A stretch of DNA of 64,000 nucleotides from Beta vulgaris subsp. vulgaris (lineage: Eukaryota; Streptophyta; Magnoliopsida; Caryophyllales; Amaranthaceae), in assembly GCF_026745355.1 (NCBI RefSeq), contig NC_079202.1:38714543-38778542 (forward strand), in the 5' to 3' direction. Every line of letters begins with the position of its first letter. The stretch's first letter is position 1. Under the pieces are notes generated by a model, which was not told where the DNA came from, ran no database searches, and saw nothing but the letters and a program-made list of their open reading frames with translations. A program made the translations under genes and the position numbers. Of the stretch, positions 24,396-35,046 are shown one piece after another.

Positions 24396-25475
24396 ATGAC
24401 TACCATTGAGGTAACCAGTCCCTTGTACTTGCATCCATCTGATGGAAACAATTTCATGGTTATTGAAAAACTTTAGGGATCTGGAAACTACAGATCCTGG
24501 AAGAGATCCATGGAAATTGCCCTGGCTTCCAAGAGGAAGCTTGGATTTGTTACTGGGTCAGAAAAAAAGAGCACAGATGCAGTAAAAGGTGAGGCTTGGG
24601 AGACATGTAATAGCATGATAATATCCTGGATTCTGAGTTCTGTTTCTGAATCCATAAAGAAATCAATTATGTTTGTTAACAATGCCAGTGTCATCTGGAA
24701 GCAGCTTGAACAACGCTTCTCTCTCACTAATGGCACTAGGAAATACAAACTCAATAAAGAGTTGTATGAAACAAAACAACAAGAAAAAAGCATCAGTGAG
24801 TATTACACATCCATGAGATGTACATGGGAAGAACTTGAGTCTTTAAACAATCTCCCACCTCTCACTAGTATGACCACTGAAATAAATGCATTTATTCAAG
24901 CTCTGAATCTTCAACAAGAAGAACAGAAGTTATTTCAGTTTTTAAATGGCTTAGATGAGTCATATGCTACTCAAAGAAGCCAAATTCTTATGATGACACC
25001 TCTGCCAAGTGTTGACGTAGCATGTAGTTACTTGGATCAGGAGGAAGCTCAGAGAGAAATACTTGGGGAGATAAAAGAAGAACATAATACTCTTGCTATG
25101 TATAGTAAGGGTACAGGGGGAGAATCTGGGAGTAACTACACTTCTCTTCAATGCACTGTGTGTGGGAAAAGTGGTCACACACAAGACAAGTGCTGGTTTG
25201 TAATAGGATTTCCAACTAAGAATCCTAGGTACAAGAACCAAACTGGGTCATCATCTCAATATAAGGGCAAAGGGAAGGTTAATGTGAATCAGAGATGGAA
25301 CAAAGGAAAGCCTGGAGGAGGTGGTGTGAAAGTAGCTGCAAATGCCCAAGGAAATCAAGCTCACAATGACAATGCAACAACTATAACTGCACAACAGTTG
25401 GAGCAGCTTCTAAGTCTTCTCCCCACACCTTCCAAGGGGTGTGATACTGATGAAGAAATGGATATGAACTACTGA
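24396..25475 (+). pseudogene. Copia C gag with a premature stop
   Basis: The natural start appears to be ATG at 24396 (MTTIEVTSPLYLHPSDG). A TAG at 24474-24476 interrupts it at codon 27; a single C-to-T change from a Gln codon would explain it. The frame is then open to a TGA at 25473-25475. The retrotransposon gag (UBN2-type) region covers about 24500-25080. A CCHC zinc knuckle, CTVCGKSGHTQDKC, lies at about 25156-25197, followed by a basic Gly/Lys-rich tail. The TGA at the gag-protease junction is in the same frame as the protease, so it could be a mutation or a separator. Confidence 0.9.
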
Positions 25476-25478
25476 GGT

Positions 25479-25878
25479 ATGGTTTCTTGTTATTATGCTG
25501 GTTCAATGGAAAATGGTGAATGGATTGTGGATTCTGGTGCTTCAGACCACATGACAGGAAGACTTGAATTGCTGAGTAATACTTGTGTAAGTAGAGGTAA
25601 CTCCCTGATAAACCTTCCTACTGGAGAGACATCTAGAATCACACACACAGGAAATGTTTTACTTAAAAACAACCTGGAATTGAAAAATGTTTTGTGTATT
25701 CCTTCATTCAAGCATAATTTATTGTCTGTAAACAAATTATGTCAAGAAAGAAACTGTAAAGCTGTGTTTTTGTGATAAGTATTGCATTATTCAAGATTGC
25801 AATACTGATGAAGTTATAGGAGTAGCAAGAGGAGAACATGGCCTCTACTATCTCCTGAATGAAGAGATTGGAAAAATC
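25479..25878 (+). pseudogene. Copia C protease with a frameshift
   Basis: Aspartic protease with the active-site motif WIVDSGASDHMTG near 25520, in frame with gag. The frame is broken at the T-run 25767-25771, where one extra T gives an immediate stop. The downstream frame (CIIQDCNTDEV and on) matches the continuation, so this is a 1-nt insertion. Confidence 0.88.
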
Positions 25879-28749
25879 TTGATGAATATCAAGAATGAAA
25901 CTCTTCAGAAGAAAGAGTATATGAAGGGAAATGTAGCTATGAATGCTAATGGGTACAAACAAATCCCTAGCACTGTGAAGGGAGTTAAGAAGATGAGCAA
26001 AGAAACTTTGTGGCATCACAGGTTGGGCCATGCCCCTCTGAAGAAGGTTGCACTGATTAAAGAACTCAGTGTGAAACATGAAGGTAATGATGTTTGTCTC
26101 ACATGTCCTTTGGCAAAGTTCACTAAGCTCCCTTTCAGTCAAAGTGAAGCTAGAGCTGAAGATCTCTTTGATCTAATTCACATTGATACATGGGGGCCAT
26201 ACAAGGTAAGCTATAAAGGAAAATTTAAATATTTTCTTACTTTAGTAGATGATTACTCTAGGGTAACCTGGGTTCATTTACTAAAACTAAAGTCTGATGC
26301 ATTTGATGCTATACAGACATTTGTTCAGATGGCTAAGAATCAGTTTGGAAAGGATGTGAAGGTAATAAGATCTGATAACGCTCTTGAGTTTGATGACAGC
26401 AAGTGCAAGCCATTCTTTGAAAAATTAGGCATCCTTCATCAGACTTCATGCCCTGACACCCCTCAGCAAAATGGGAGAGCTGAGAGGAAGCACAGGAATG
26501 TGCTTGAAATGGCAAGAGCACTAAGGTTTAGTGCTGGCCTACCTTTGCAATTCTGGGGTGACTGTGTGATAGCAGCAACACACATCACCAATAGACTACC
26601 TAGTGTAATCTTAAAAAACAAGTCACCTTATGAGATATTACACAAAAAGGCTCCTGAATACAATCACCTGAGGTGCTTTGGGTGTCTTGCTTTTGCATAT
26701 AACCCAGAGAGGAAGAGGGACAAGTTCCAAGCTCGAGGTGTCCCATGCATCTTTATTGGGTATCCTACAAGTCAGAAGGGTTACAGACTTCACAATCTTA
26801 TGAATGGAACAACATTTGTTTCCAAACATGTAAAATTCTATGAAGAGATCTATCCACAACACTTGTTTCACTCTGTCTCATCTCAAGAAGACATTGAACA
26901 GGATGTGCCTGTCATCACATCTCATCAGTGGATAGATGAAGCCAGAACAGAAGTAAGGAACATGAATGAGCAAGAAAATGAAGATATCACTCACAGAGAC
27001 ATGGAACCAAGGAGGTCTACCAGAACTATAAGAGTACCTAACTGGCACTCAGATTATCAGGTCAGTGCTAACTGTGTACAAAGAGTGAGTACTACTCCAG
27101 TTACTCACAAGTTTACTTGTTTCATGAGCACTGTTGATCCAAGACCTGATCCAAGGTCATTTAAGGAAGCTGCAAGATATTCTCACTGGCTGGAGGCAAT
27201 GAATGAAGAGCTCACTGCTCTTGAAGAAAATAGAACCTGGATTATCACTGAGTTGCCACCAGGAAAACATACAATAGGGTGTAAATGGCTATACACTACT
27301 AAGTATGATCCTCAGAGAAACACCACAAGATACAAGTCAAGGCTTGTAGTGTTGGGAAATAAGCAAAAGGAAGGCATTGACTATGGTGAAACTTTTGCAC
27401 CAGTAGCCAAACTCACATCTGTAAGAGCTCTTCTAGCTGTTGCAGCTATACAAGGATGGTTTACACATCAGATGGATGTGAAAAACGCATTCCTTCATGG
27501 AGAACTAGAAGAAACAGTGTATATGAAGATGCCACCAGGGTATCTAAGAGAAGGATTCAGGTTCAAGACTGTAGGTGAGGGGGAGCACATAGCAGATCCA
27601 TCATCATCTACCAAGGTGTGTAAACTACTTAAGTCTCTACATGGACTTAAGCAGGCACCTAGGCAATGGTTTGCCAAACTCAGCACTGTTCTCAAGAAGC
27701 ATGGCTTTACTCAATCAAAAGCTGACTATTCTCTCTTTACTAAGCACAGTCAAGAAGGGTTGATTGCAATACTTGCATATGTGGATGACCTAATTCTCAC
27801 AGGTAACAATATGCAAGTTATACAAGCTGCTAAGCTCATGTTGAATCATGAATTCAAGATGAAAGACCTAGGAGAGCTTAGGTACTTTCTTGGAATTGAG
27901 GTTGATAGAAGTTCACAAGGAATATTTCTGTCTCAAAAGAAATACACCAATGATTTGCTTCACCAATATGATATGAAGAAGTGTAGAACTCTGAGACTTC
28001 CCATGGACTCTCATATAAAACTCTTGAATACTTCTGGGGAGCCACTTCCACATCCAGAAATATATCAGAGGCTTGTAGGGAAGTTAATTTATCTCACACT
28101 CACTAGGCCAGACATTGCCTATACTGTACATGTTCTGAGTCAGTTCATGCACTCACCTACCTCTGTGCATTTCCAGGCAGCCAAAAGGGTGCTTAGATAC
28201 CTTGCTGGGTCTCCAGGACAAGGAATTCTCCTAGCATCACAGTCAGCAGCCCAGCTACAGGCTTACTGTGACAGTGATTGGGCTGGATGCCCTAATACAA
28301 GAAGATCAACCAGTGGGTTTGGTCTGCTTCTTGGTAACTCTCCTATTACCTGGAAATCTAAAAAACAAACTGTTGTAGCTAGGTCTACAGCTGAGTCTGA
28401 ATACAGAGCTATGGTTATGGCTGTGTGTGAGGTCCTATGGGTTAAGCAACTGTTAAGAGAACTGGGGCTCAAACAACTTGAAGCCACTCCTATCATGTGT
28501 GATAATCAAGCTGCACTGGCTATAGCAGCCAATCCAGTTCATCACGAAAAAACAAAACATGTTGAAATCGACTGTCATTTCATTAGAGAACAAGTCACTA
28601 CTGGGTCTATTTGTCCTACCTATGTTTCAAGCTCTAATCAAGTTGCTGATGTCCTTACTAAGGTGCTTAATGTTGATCAACATCAGTTGCTGTTGTCCAA
28701 GATGGGATTCTGTCTCCTACCTCACTCTCATCTTGAGGGGGAGTGTTAA
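25879..28749 (+). CDS. Copia C integrase, reverse transcriptase, RNase H (956 codons open)
   Basis: This block is open with no internal stop. It contains the GAG-pre-integrase LWHHRLGHAPLKK and the integrase core (DTWGPYK, LVDDYSRVTWVHLLK, RSDNALEF, TPQQNGRAERKH). RT follows: IGCKWLYTTKYDP, MDVKNAFLHGEL, LHGLKQAPRQW, catalytic AYVDDLILTGNN. RNase H has YCDSDWAGCPNTRRSTSG, SEYRAM, MCDNQAA and KHVEIDCHFIREQ. It stops just inside the 3' LTR at 28749. In the original element it was part of one polyprotein; the frame really begins near 25774, after the frameshift. Confidence 0.95.
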   Translation: MMNIKNETLQKKEYMKGNVAMNANGYKQIPSTVKGVKKMSKETLWHHRLGHAPLKKVALIKELSVKHEGNDVCLTCPLAKFTKLPFSQSEARAEDLFDLIHIDTWGPYKVSYKGKFKYFLTLVDDYSRVTWVHLLKLKSDAFDAIQTFVQMAKNQFGKDVKVIRSDNALEFDDSKCKPFFEKLGILHQTSCPDTPQQNGRAERKHRNVLEMARALRFSAGLPLQFWGDCVIAATHITNRLPSVILKNKSPYEILHKKAPEYNHLRCFGCLAFAYNPERKRDKFQARGVPCIFIGYPTSQKGYRLHNLMNGTTFVSKHVKFYEEIYPQHLFHSVSSQEDIEQDVPVITSHQWIDEARTEVRNMNEQENEDITHRDMEPRRSTRTIRVPNWHSDYQVSANCVQRVSTTPVTHKFTCFMSTVDPRPDPRSFKEAARYSHWLEAMNEELTALEENRTWIITELPPGKHTIGCKWLYTTKYDPQRNTTRYKSRLVVLGNKQKEGIDYGETFAPVAKLTSVRALLAVAAIQGWFTHQMDVKNAFLHGELEETVYMKMPPGYLREGFRFKTVGEGEHIADPSSSTKVCKLLKSLHGLKQAPRQWFAKLSTVLKKHGFTQSKADYSLFTKHSQEGLIAILAYVDDLILTGNNMQVIQAAKLMLNHEFKMKDLGELRYFLGIEVDRSSQGIFLSQKKYTNDLLHQYDMKKCRTLRLPMDSHIKLLNTSGEPLPHPEIYQRLVGKLIYLTLTRPDIAYTVHVLSQFMHSPTSVHFQAAKRVLRYLAGSPGQGILLASQSAAQLQAYCDSDWAGCPNTRRSTSGFGLLLGNSPITWKSKKQTVVARSTAESEYRAMVMAVCEVLWVKQLLRELGLKQLEATPIMCDNQAALAIAANPVHHEKTKHVEIDCHFIREQVTTGSICPTYVSSSNQVADVLTKVLNVDQHQLLLSKMGFCLLPHSHLEGEC

Positions 28750-29085
28750 GGACTAAGGTCCTTATCATACTATGATGTCACTATCATGATGTCACTCTGG
28801 CACTAAGTGTGTGCTCACTGCAGTCAAGAAGAATACTAGGAAAATCATCCTAGGGATCAGTAGTAATGATATTTACATTTTGTCTGTTAGCTTCTAAAAA
28901 GGCTGTGTGTGTACAGCTGGCATTCTAGCCGTTTTATTGTTGTTTCCTATGAAACTTCCTACAAGGAGGTTGTAGGATATATAGGAGCTCATTTTGCTAT
29001 GTAAGCTTTTCCTAAGACAGAATGAATGAAATGAATGCTGAGGATTGAGAGAAAACTCAGTAATGTTAAACATTGTTTATCAACA
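28744..29085 (+). repeat. 3' LTR of copia C
   Basis: Same 342 bp as the 5' LTR except one base, preceded by the polypurine tract GAGGGGGAG. Followed directly by the TAAAT duplication. Confidence 0.95.
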
Positions 29086-29895
29086 TAAATATTTCATCAA
29101 TGATTTCAGCCTCTAATTAATAAGAAAACATTTTTGTGCCAGCTACATGTCTTTGCCACCCATTCTGCACAATATTAAGAAACGTGTGATGAACACCACA
29201 TATTGAAGAACTTGAAGGCTTCTTCTTCTAATCTTAGCAACAATATCTTATAACAATGGGGAAGTGGTCAAAGTCACCTTCTTAGAAAAAGCTACCCTCA
29301 ATCATATGCCAGTCATTTCCCCAATCTTCATTCCCTAAAGCTCTATCCAGCTTGCAGGAGACTTTGTGCAATCCCTCTTGTTTATTATTTCAAGTATAAG
29401 CCTTCAGATTACTTAGCCCACACTGAGTCATACAACTTCTCATTGGCTCTATTTCCCGTACTCTAACAAGAGTTCCTAGCCTCTCATCCATGGCCATAAT
29501 AACATTGAAGTCCCCATTAGGTATCCATAGCCCATATATACTATGAAAAACCTGAGTTATACCTCTTCACATTTCTTCTCTTCCAGTTCTATGATTCAGC
29601 CCATATACAATAGTACAATTAAATTTCCCCCATTAACTACTTCTACTTCAGTATAAATCAATTGGCAAGAATAAAATAGTAGAATATTAATATGGAAAGC
29701 AGAGGGATACCAACATAATTCTTCCATTCCCATGCCAAGTATTGTTTGTAGATATACACTACCCAGGATATAAGTTCATATATAAATCACCTATAGCATG
29801 TGATTTGATTTTTGTTTCAAGGAAATCAAATAGCATAACATGATGAGATAAAATAAAACTTTTTACCTCAAATTTCTTCCTCATGTGATTCAGCC
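29086..29895 (-). pseudogene. LINE L2 endonuclease part (5' end of ORF2)
   Basis: On the minus strand, MRKKFEVKSFILSHHVMLF and LFDFLETKIKS near 29800-29890 match the start of the plant L1 ORF2 endonuclease domain. LWIPNGDFNVIMAMD near 29495-29535 is the conserved GDFN block. Frames are broken. Copia C interrupts ORF2 immediately downstream. Confidence 0.75.
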
Positions 29896-29917
29896 CCTCA
29901 CATTCCAGCTGAGAAGA

Positions 29918-31003
29918 CTATCCATTAGCATTAGGAGGCTTCCCCTCCTCATTTATCTCATATGTAACCTTCTGTATTGCCACTGGTTTCTTCTGCTCAT
30001 CTGAACCCAGGTCGTCCACCTCAATATGAACCTTGCCTGGTGCCTTAGGCTCTATATTATTCAGCACATGAAAATAAAACATGACTGTCATTAGAGCAAG
30101 TGATTCTCTATCAATAGGATCATCTCCCTCAATAACCCTATGGCATGCCTCATCATTAGTCATTATTCTAACCTTCTTCTTATGTAGCCACACTTTCTTC
30201 TTCTTCTTTTAATTTCTTTGTTGAAACATGTCTCTTTACTATGGCCAATTTCATTACAATTGGCACATTTTATGGGCTTCCATTCATAGTTAATCCTTTT
30301 CTCTAATATACAACCCTTTTCATTTTCAAAATTGATGAAACTTGGAAATTCTTGATTCATAGAAACCTATATCAAAGTTATGGCAAATTGTAGCATATCC
30401 TTCAACTGAGTTGTCTGGTCCAACTTCACCGGTTTCCCTATTCCAGACCAAGTTTTTTAAATAGCTAGACAATTTCATCCCCAATACTTCAGATCAAGAG
30501 CTGGCAATTGAACGCATATTGGTACCATTTTCGTTCACTTCCTCCTTCTTCAAATCCATGTTAGGGGACCATGCTTTATTATCCAATAATTTCCTATCAA
30601 AAAACTGAAAGCCCCTTCCAATATGTGATCTCGTTGTTTCATCTTCTTCATCCTAACAATGAAAAGACCCTTTCCAATCGCAGCTACTTTATCAATTCCC
30701 TTTTTACCCAAATTCTCCAAATGAACGCATCCATAACTAGGAGAGGGAGTTTTCTTCATGATTATAAGCCACTATGAAAGTTGTTGTTATCCTTCTTTAG
30801 TTGTAGTTTCTTCATTGAACTTTTAGGAGAGAGAGCTTCACAACATACAGGGGTCTCCACCATTAATGTTTCCACTCCATGTAATTTAGCACGTGTTATT
30901 TCATCTTCTTTCCCTCCGATGATCCATATGGTCCTTTTTGTTTTCCTTGTACTTGTTTCTTCTGAATGTTCTTCTTCGCTTCTGTTTTCAAGTTTCGTTC
31001 CAT
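29918..31003 (-). pseudogene. LINE L2 ORF1 (nucleic-acid-binding protein)
   Basis: Start ATG at 31003 on the minus strand (MERNLKTEAKKN). A DUF4283-like region lies around 30400-30760 (GKGLFIVRMKKM; EGAFSFLIGNYWIIKHGPL). A CCHC knuckle, CANCNEIGHSKETC, and a basic tail follow at about 30210-30265. Several stops and frameshifts. This is the normal ORF1 of plant L1 LINEs. Confidence 0.75.
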
Positions 31004-31493
31004 GGCAACGACACGTTTAGGAGAAAGGTCTAGACATGCTTTGAAAGAAAAATGAGAGAAAAAAAGTTGATTTATTTCTATTTACTCTATATATATTCTA
31101 CTTGTGTGCAAGTGCCATCATATTTTCTACTCTCTCTCTCTCCTCTCATTGCTCTCAAATTCGAATCAAGAAGTTAAGGATTTTTATGAAAATGATGAGA
31201 AAGTCCACTACTAGTTCTACGGGTTTGAAAGGTTCCCAATCGGCATTTCCACCTCCTCCTCCATCTTCGACCGACCGCCACCACTAGACCAGAAAAGGTA
31301 TATTCTACCCCTAATGGTCCTGAATCTCCACCATTCTTTCATGCAACTCCAGTTTCCACTTTTCACCCCTCACCCTCTTCATAAATAGCCATACCATCTC
31401 CACCACCACAAAAAACCAGCACTACTATAACCACCGCAAACCCCATACCCTCCACATCTCATCAAATCATCATCTTTTCCACCACCAAAAACA
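31004..31493. other. LINE L2 5' region and spacer
   Basis: C/T-rich and CCACCA-rich sequence between L2 ORF1 and the antisense LTR end at 31494. It probably contains the L2 5' UTR. No separate gene is supported. Confidence 0.4.
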
Positions 31494-31581
31494 TAATAGG
31501 CAGTCATACAACACCTGTCAAAATTAGTTCCTAGTAAAACATCCTAAGTTCCTAACAATGTACTAGTATAAAAATAAAGTC

Positions 31582-32418
31582 TAACACATACAAAAGTTAC
31601 TTGTAAATGGGTGTTACCAAAAGATGAGAGAGAAAGTTTTAGAGAGAGACTCTCCAAGCAACTTAGAAAATCGAGAAACCCATTCGAATATGCAAACCCT
31701 AAGAATTCCCCCAATTCAATTATGCTTTTCCCCAAAGCAATTTCAGCTCCTTCTCCTCTTAATTCCTGCCGAAAAGTATCTCTTTTCTCTTTCCTCATCC
31801 TTCTTCAATGTTATAGCCCTCTAGTAGATGGTAGGGTTGCAGGTGGCTTAATATCCCCAAATCAATTTATTAGCTATGGAGAAAGCTATAAAGTAGCCAA
31901 ATCATTTCAATCCCCCTCCTTTTCTGTTAATTTCTTTTGTGGGTTTGGTTTTCACTCTGAATTTGTCCATAAATCTTCCAAGAACTACTTTAAGTGGGTA
32001 AAAGGTTTCGTGTTTAACCCTAATAAGTACGAGCCAGCTGGACCATTAGGGTGTATTATTTCTCAAACATTAATGGTGACTGTGAGTCCTCACTGGCAGA
32101 AGGAAGGCTTAAGATTCAGGTTAGTGAGCTTAGGTGGTAAAATTTCAATCTTTGTGGATTTGTTGTGTGTGCTGCAATTAAAGTATGCAAGGAAGGGCAA
32201 TGATTATCTTTTCGTCCTTGATGGAGCATTTAATGTGATAGAATGGCTCATCCCTTTGGCGGATTCGAGTAATGGTTCTCCTAATATTTGTCTTCATGTC
32301 CATTACCCCTATAAAAGGGGTGCCTAGGTTAATTCTATTCATACTCTCTCTCTGCTTTTCATTTCCTCATTCCTGGTTGTTAGTAATCAATTTTTCTGCA
32401 AGTTCGTTTTCATTTATC
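31582..32418 (+). other. LINE L1 5' UTR
   Basis: Sequence between the 5' target duplication and ORF1. It contains an open frame at 31611-32327 with no recognisable domain, which I do not call a gene. Confidence 0.5.
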
Positions 32419-33887
32419 ATGAATACTTCTAGTAACTCTAAGAATGCTCTGTTGTCAAACCCTAACCCTAATTCTGATGAGGGTTCTCCTGTTCCTGTCT
32501 TAGATAGCCCTCCCATTAATGGGAGTACTCTTAATGATCCTCCCCATCCCCAGTCTTTTCCTAAAGCAGTTATTCTTGATCTCTGCCTCAGGTGCAGAAG
32601 GACATTTTAGAATTGTCTAAGTCTTGTCTGTTTGGTAAAATGCTATCTGCTCCTTTGGACTTGCGTACCATCATAGCAAGAACAAAGGCAGACTGGAAGA
32701 TTATTAAAGGTGAGGTAAATTTTATGCAAATGGGTAATGTCTGGATTCTGTTGTGTTTTGCTAACCCCCATGATCTTTCTCTCATCTGGAGTGAAAGACC
32801 TTGGCATATTCAAGGTGATCTCTTTGTGTTGTCCTCATGGAAACCCTTCTTTGATCCTTATTTGGAAGAGATTAAGTGGGTGGATGTATGGGTTAGGATC
32901 CCTAGACTCCCTACTGAGCTCTTGTACTTTGATTCTATTGCTAATCTGTTAGCCTCTAATGATATTGGTGCCCTTGTGAAGCTTGATCACAGATCTCTCT
33001 TGAGAAACAAAATACGTTTTGCTAGAGCTTGTGTCAGAGTTGACATTCAAGGTCCTCTTCTTGAATTTGTTGAGGTAAGTAGAGTTGGTGACTTGGTTCA
33101 TGGGTATGTTATTTGGTATGAGGACTTTTCCTCAGGTTGTTCCTTTTGTGGTGAATCTGAGCATGTGATTGATGCTTGTCCCCTCCTCACATCCCCTAAA
33201 AAGGAGGTTACCATTAAACTCTTAAAGAACCCTAAACAGAAAACTCTCTATGATACTCTTGCTAAGGCAACTTGGCAAGCTTGCCATGCCACCACAGCTG
33301 AGCAAGCAAATGTGGTGCATGTAAAGCCCAAGTACCTTTCAAAGCCTCCTGTTGCTAAGTCCCTTTTAAAGAATTTGCTTCCTAATGCTGAGTCTGCTGG
33401 TATTCTCCCTCCCCCTTCTGCTAAAGAGATAGTGTTTAAAGATGTTGTTAAGTCTGTTAACAAAGTTTCTGGTTCTGCTGCTGTTGTTCAAGGAAAAGGT
33501 AAAAGAAAAATGGTGATTGCCCATTCTTGTTGTTCTGATGAGTCCTCTCATGATGAGGCTGGGCCTATCCTACCTCTAGTCTCTCCGCCTCTTGCTCCTC
33601 CTCAAGGGAAGATTGTAGGTGCCTCTGGGTTGGCTCCACTCTCTAAGGCCCCTTCTCCCACTCAGGTGTTCTGTGCCTCTAATTTGTTTGATGAGAACCA
33701 ATTTTTAGCTTTGACCTCCCCTGAGGTCCCAATTCTGGATGACTTCTGCTATGATGCTGATGATGCTACGTTCTGTATTGAAGACCAAGATGATAACTCT
33801 CCTGATGACATCAATTCTCTTGCTGAAAAATCTTTTGAGTCTATTCACTATGGCAATTCCATTGTTAAGCAGATTCAAAGGATGTGA
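32419..33887 (+). pseudogene. LINE L1 ORF1 (DUF4283 and CCHC)
   Basis: Starts MNTSSNSKNALLSNPNPNSD at 32419; a frameshift near 32585 moves to the frame open to 33887. A DUF4283-like domain covers about 32600-33100 (TKADWKIIKGEVNFMQMG, LSLIWSERPWHIQGD, WVDVWVRIPRLPTELL). A CCHC knuckle, CSFCGESEHVIDAC, is at 33138-33179, followed by a Ser/Pro-rich and acidic tail. This is the RNA-binding ORF1 protein of plant L1 elements. Confidence 0.88.
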
Positions 33888-34061
33888 GTGGATGCCTCCC
33901 ACCCAGTGGAGCTCTCTTCTCCTTCAGGATCAGGTAAGAGGAGGATCGAAGACATGGAGGATGAGGATTATGCCTCATCTGCCCTGAAGAGGAAAAGGAA
34001 CTAGCTCTTCCCTTTATTCCTTAATGCTAGCTAAATTATCTTTCTTTTGTATTAGTTATTA

Positions 34062-34975
34062 ATGTCTATGGCCTTTTGGAACATTCGTGGCGCTGCAAGA
34101 AAGAATGCCTTGGTAGAAACGAGAGATTTTTGTGAGTCTCATAAGATTAAAATTCTAATGCTCTGTGAAGTGAAGACTCAAACACCACCCTCTCAGGCAA
34201 TGATAAACAAGTGTGGGTTTACTTATTTTGATACCATTCCTCCAGTAGGTTTTTCTGGTTGTCTTTGGTTATTGTGGAAAAATTATAATATTAATCCTTT
34301 TAGTTTATCTGTTGTGCTAAAAGCTTCTCGTTTTATTTCTTGTTTAATTCAGTTGACTGCCTCTAATATTAAATATGTGCCATATTTATTTATGCCCCGG
34401 CTAAACAAGATTTTAAAAAGGAATTCTGGTCAGAACTTATCGCCTATACGCTCACGCTAGAACACCCTTTTATAATTTTTGGTGATTTTAACGAAATTTC
34501 TTGCTTAGAAGATAAATAAGGGGGTGCCCCTGTAGTGTCTGCGAGATTTTCCACAATGAGTCAAATCCTAAGTACTCTTCCTTGTATTGAAATTCCTTTT
34601 TTTCTGGCCAACGGTTTACGTGGCGCAAGAAAAAATCTGGCCTGGATAATATTCTTGAAGGATTGGATAGAGGGATAGCTTCTTTGACATGGATTGCTTT
34701 GTTTCCCCAAGCCAAAGTGAATCATACAATTTTTACTTCTTCGGATCATTGTCAGCTTGTACTAAACTATCTTCCTAATTCCCTTAATAAAGCTCCCCCG
34801 TTCAGATTTGAAAAGATGTGGTGTCTTAGGAAGGACTATGATATTCTTGTAAAGAAAACATGGTGTACTCATTTTGAGGGATCCCACATGTTTAGACTTG
34901 TTAAGAAATGTAAATTATTAAAAGAAAAGTCTAAAGAATGGAATAAACACCAATTTGGTAATGTGTTCTGACAGT
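34062..34975 (+). pseudogene. LINE L1 ORF2 endonuclease domain
   Basis: MAFWNIRGAARKN at 34065, LMLCEVKTQ, then after a frameshift near 34370 FIYAPAKQDFKKEFW and IIFGDFNEISC, the conserved apurinic-like endonuclease blocks. A TAA falls near 34517. FTSSDHCQLVLN and FRFEKMWCL follow at 34730-34830. The endonuclease makes the target nick for target-primed reverse transcription. Confidence 0.85.
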
Positions 34976-35046
34976 TAAGGAAAGTGGATGACCGACTTAA
35001 AATCATTCAAGAAAATATTATTTTCGCCCCTTTAATAACACTTTGA

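Larger units (their letters stand above)
23886..29085 (+). mobile_element. Copia C, full-length young Ty1/copia element (5200 bp)
   Basis: Two 342-bp LTRs (23886-24227 and 28744-29085), initiator-tRNA-Met PBS at 24228, polypurine tract at 28735-28743 and a 5-bp duplication TAAAT on both sides (23881-23885, 29086-29090). By eye the LTRs differ at one position only (G/A in the CACTGTCATG/CACTATCATG segment), so insertion was recent. Domain order gag, protease, integrase, RT, RNase H is that of Ty1/copia; no envelope-like ORF. Three lesions disable the polyprotein. Inserted in minus-strand LINE L2. Confidence 0.97.

Noticed and set aside
25708..26142. Minus-strand ORF of 144 codons over copia C
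   Set aside because: Shadow of the gag-protease-integrase coding strand.
31611..32327. 238-codon plus-strand ORF
   Set aside because: It lies in the LINE 5' UTR, before ORF1, and shows no domain; chance or a minor upstream ORF.
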